Source of the DNA: Pseudomonadota bacterium
GTDB taxonomy: Bacteria; Pseudomonadota; Alphaproteobacteria; Rhizobiales; Hyphomicrobiaceae
Assembly (NCBI GenBank): GCA_023426855.1
Contig: JAEZBU010000139.1
Coordinates: 1 to 6,423 of the forward strand
Direction: 5' to 3'
Length of the DNA stretch: 6,423 nt
The translations under genes were made by a program, and so were the position numbers. Below are positions 6,047 through 6,423 of this stretch, one piece after another (within the stretch, counting starts at the first letter, position 1; every line of letters begins with the position of its first letter). Under the pieces are notes generated by a model. It was given only the letters and a program-made list of their open reading frames with translations, was not told where the DNA came from and searched no databases.

Positions 6047-6328
6047 TCAGGCCTTCGCCGCGCCAGCCGCCGCGCCTGCACCGGCGTTTGCGATGAGCGA
6101 TTTCACCCGGTCCACGACGGAGCCAACGGTTTTGAAGTCACCGGCTTCTTCGTTCGCGTTATAGGGGATCTCGATACCGAAGCTGTCTTCGATGTCGAAT
6201 ACGATCATGGCAAGGTCGAGCGACTCGATCTTGAGGTCAGTCAACGCGGTCGACAAGTTAATGTCGTCGCGCGGTTCTTTCATGTGCTTCTTCAGAATAT
6301 CGATGATCTTAGTCGCTACTTCATCCAT
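6047..6328 (-). CDS. Divergent acyl carrier protein
   Basis: This 93-residue acyl carrier protein carries growing acyl chains on a 4'-phosphopantetheine arm. The modification site is Ser36 in LKIESLDLAMIVFDIED; the usual DSL triad is ESL here. The four-helix ACP pattern is otherwise clear, including the EDSFGIEIP stretch and a final helix KTVGSVVDRVKSLI (residues 66-79). It differs from housekeeping AcpP by the PYNANEEAGDF loop and an Ala/Gly-rich tail (residues 81-93). The length and position before a ketosynthase recall NodF and AcpXL, which serve special fatty acids (Nod factor chains, or very-long-chain acyls of lipid A). The exact pathway is not shown by this sequence. The start at 6328 is supported by GGGAGA five bases upstream. 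The gene is the first visible one of a leftward unit; other members may lie beyond the right edge. Confidence 0.9.
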   Translation of the reverse strand: MDEVATKIIDILKKHMKEPRDDINLSTALTDLKIESLDLAMIVFDIEDSFGIEIPYNANEEAGDFKTVGSVVDRVKSLIANAGAGAAAGAAKA

Positions 6329-6341
6329 TTCGCTCTCCCAC

Positions 6342-6355
6342 CCTGCTTTAGCAGG
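6342..6355 (-). promoter_or_regulatory. Small hairpin upstream of the ACP ribosome-binding site
   Basis: CCTGC (6342-6346) and GCAGG (6351-6355) pair around TTTA, and the stem can extend with one bulged base. The structure sits directly before the GGGAGA Shine-Dalgarno of the ACP gene. It may be a leader structure; no known riboswitch class is recognised. Confidence 0.3.
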
Positions 6356-6423
6356 TGCAAACGGGTCGATGTTGCTTGGACCCTCTAGTCCAGGCAGGTC
6401 CGGAGAACAAGCTGGGGCGTCAC

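Overview
The window is GC-rich and carries densely packed chromosomal housekeeping and accessory-metabolism genes. The gene set suggests an alphaproteobacterium, most likely of the Hyphomicrobiales (rhizobial/Bradyrhizobium-like side): a bacterial ELM1-family protein, a class III-type PPK2, an alphaproteobacterial-looking CAU tRNA, and a NodF/NodE-like acyl carrier protein plus ketosynthase pair. This placement is inferred from protein families and base composition, because no phylogenetic marker is present.

Layout, left to right. (1) 1-782 (+): 3' part of a nitrilase-superfamily C-N hydrolase, cut by the window edge. (2) 783-1028: a convergent intergenic gap holding a pair of REP-like hairpins in inverted orientation, with compensatory stem changes, plus a possible degenerate third unit. 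(3) 1029-1736 (-): an exported SIMPL/DUF541 protein with a signal peptide. (4) 1896-1972 (+): a CAU-anticodon tRNA whose acceptor stem fits tRNA-Ile2 (lysidine type) better than tRNA-Met. (5) 2073-3098 (+): an ELM1-family protein, preceded by two stem-loops. (6) 3099-4004 (-): polyphosphate kinase 2, whose stop codon directly abuts that of the ELM1 gene. (7) 4101-4580 (-): a small cyclophilin-like-fold protein (TM1367 type). (8) 4728-5975 (-): a FabF-type beta-ketoacyl-ACP synthase followed by a hairpin terminator. (9) 6047-6328 (-): a divergent acyl carrier protein upstream of the ketosynthase.

The ACP and ketosynthase form a two-gene unit read leftwards. They probably work together on a dedicated chain-elongation step, such as very-long-chain or other special fatty acids for the envelope, rather than bulk fatty acid synthesis. 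The rest of that cluster would lie to the right of the window. The cyclophilin-like and PPK2 genes are co-oriented and may be co-transcribed. The other genes look functionally independent.

No CRISPR array, insertion sequence, phage gene, toxin-antitoxin pair or defence system is visible. The items most worth a second look are the paired REP-like element, the specialised ACP/ketosynthase pair, and the identity of the CAU tRNA.
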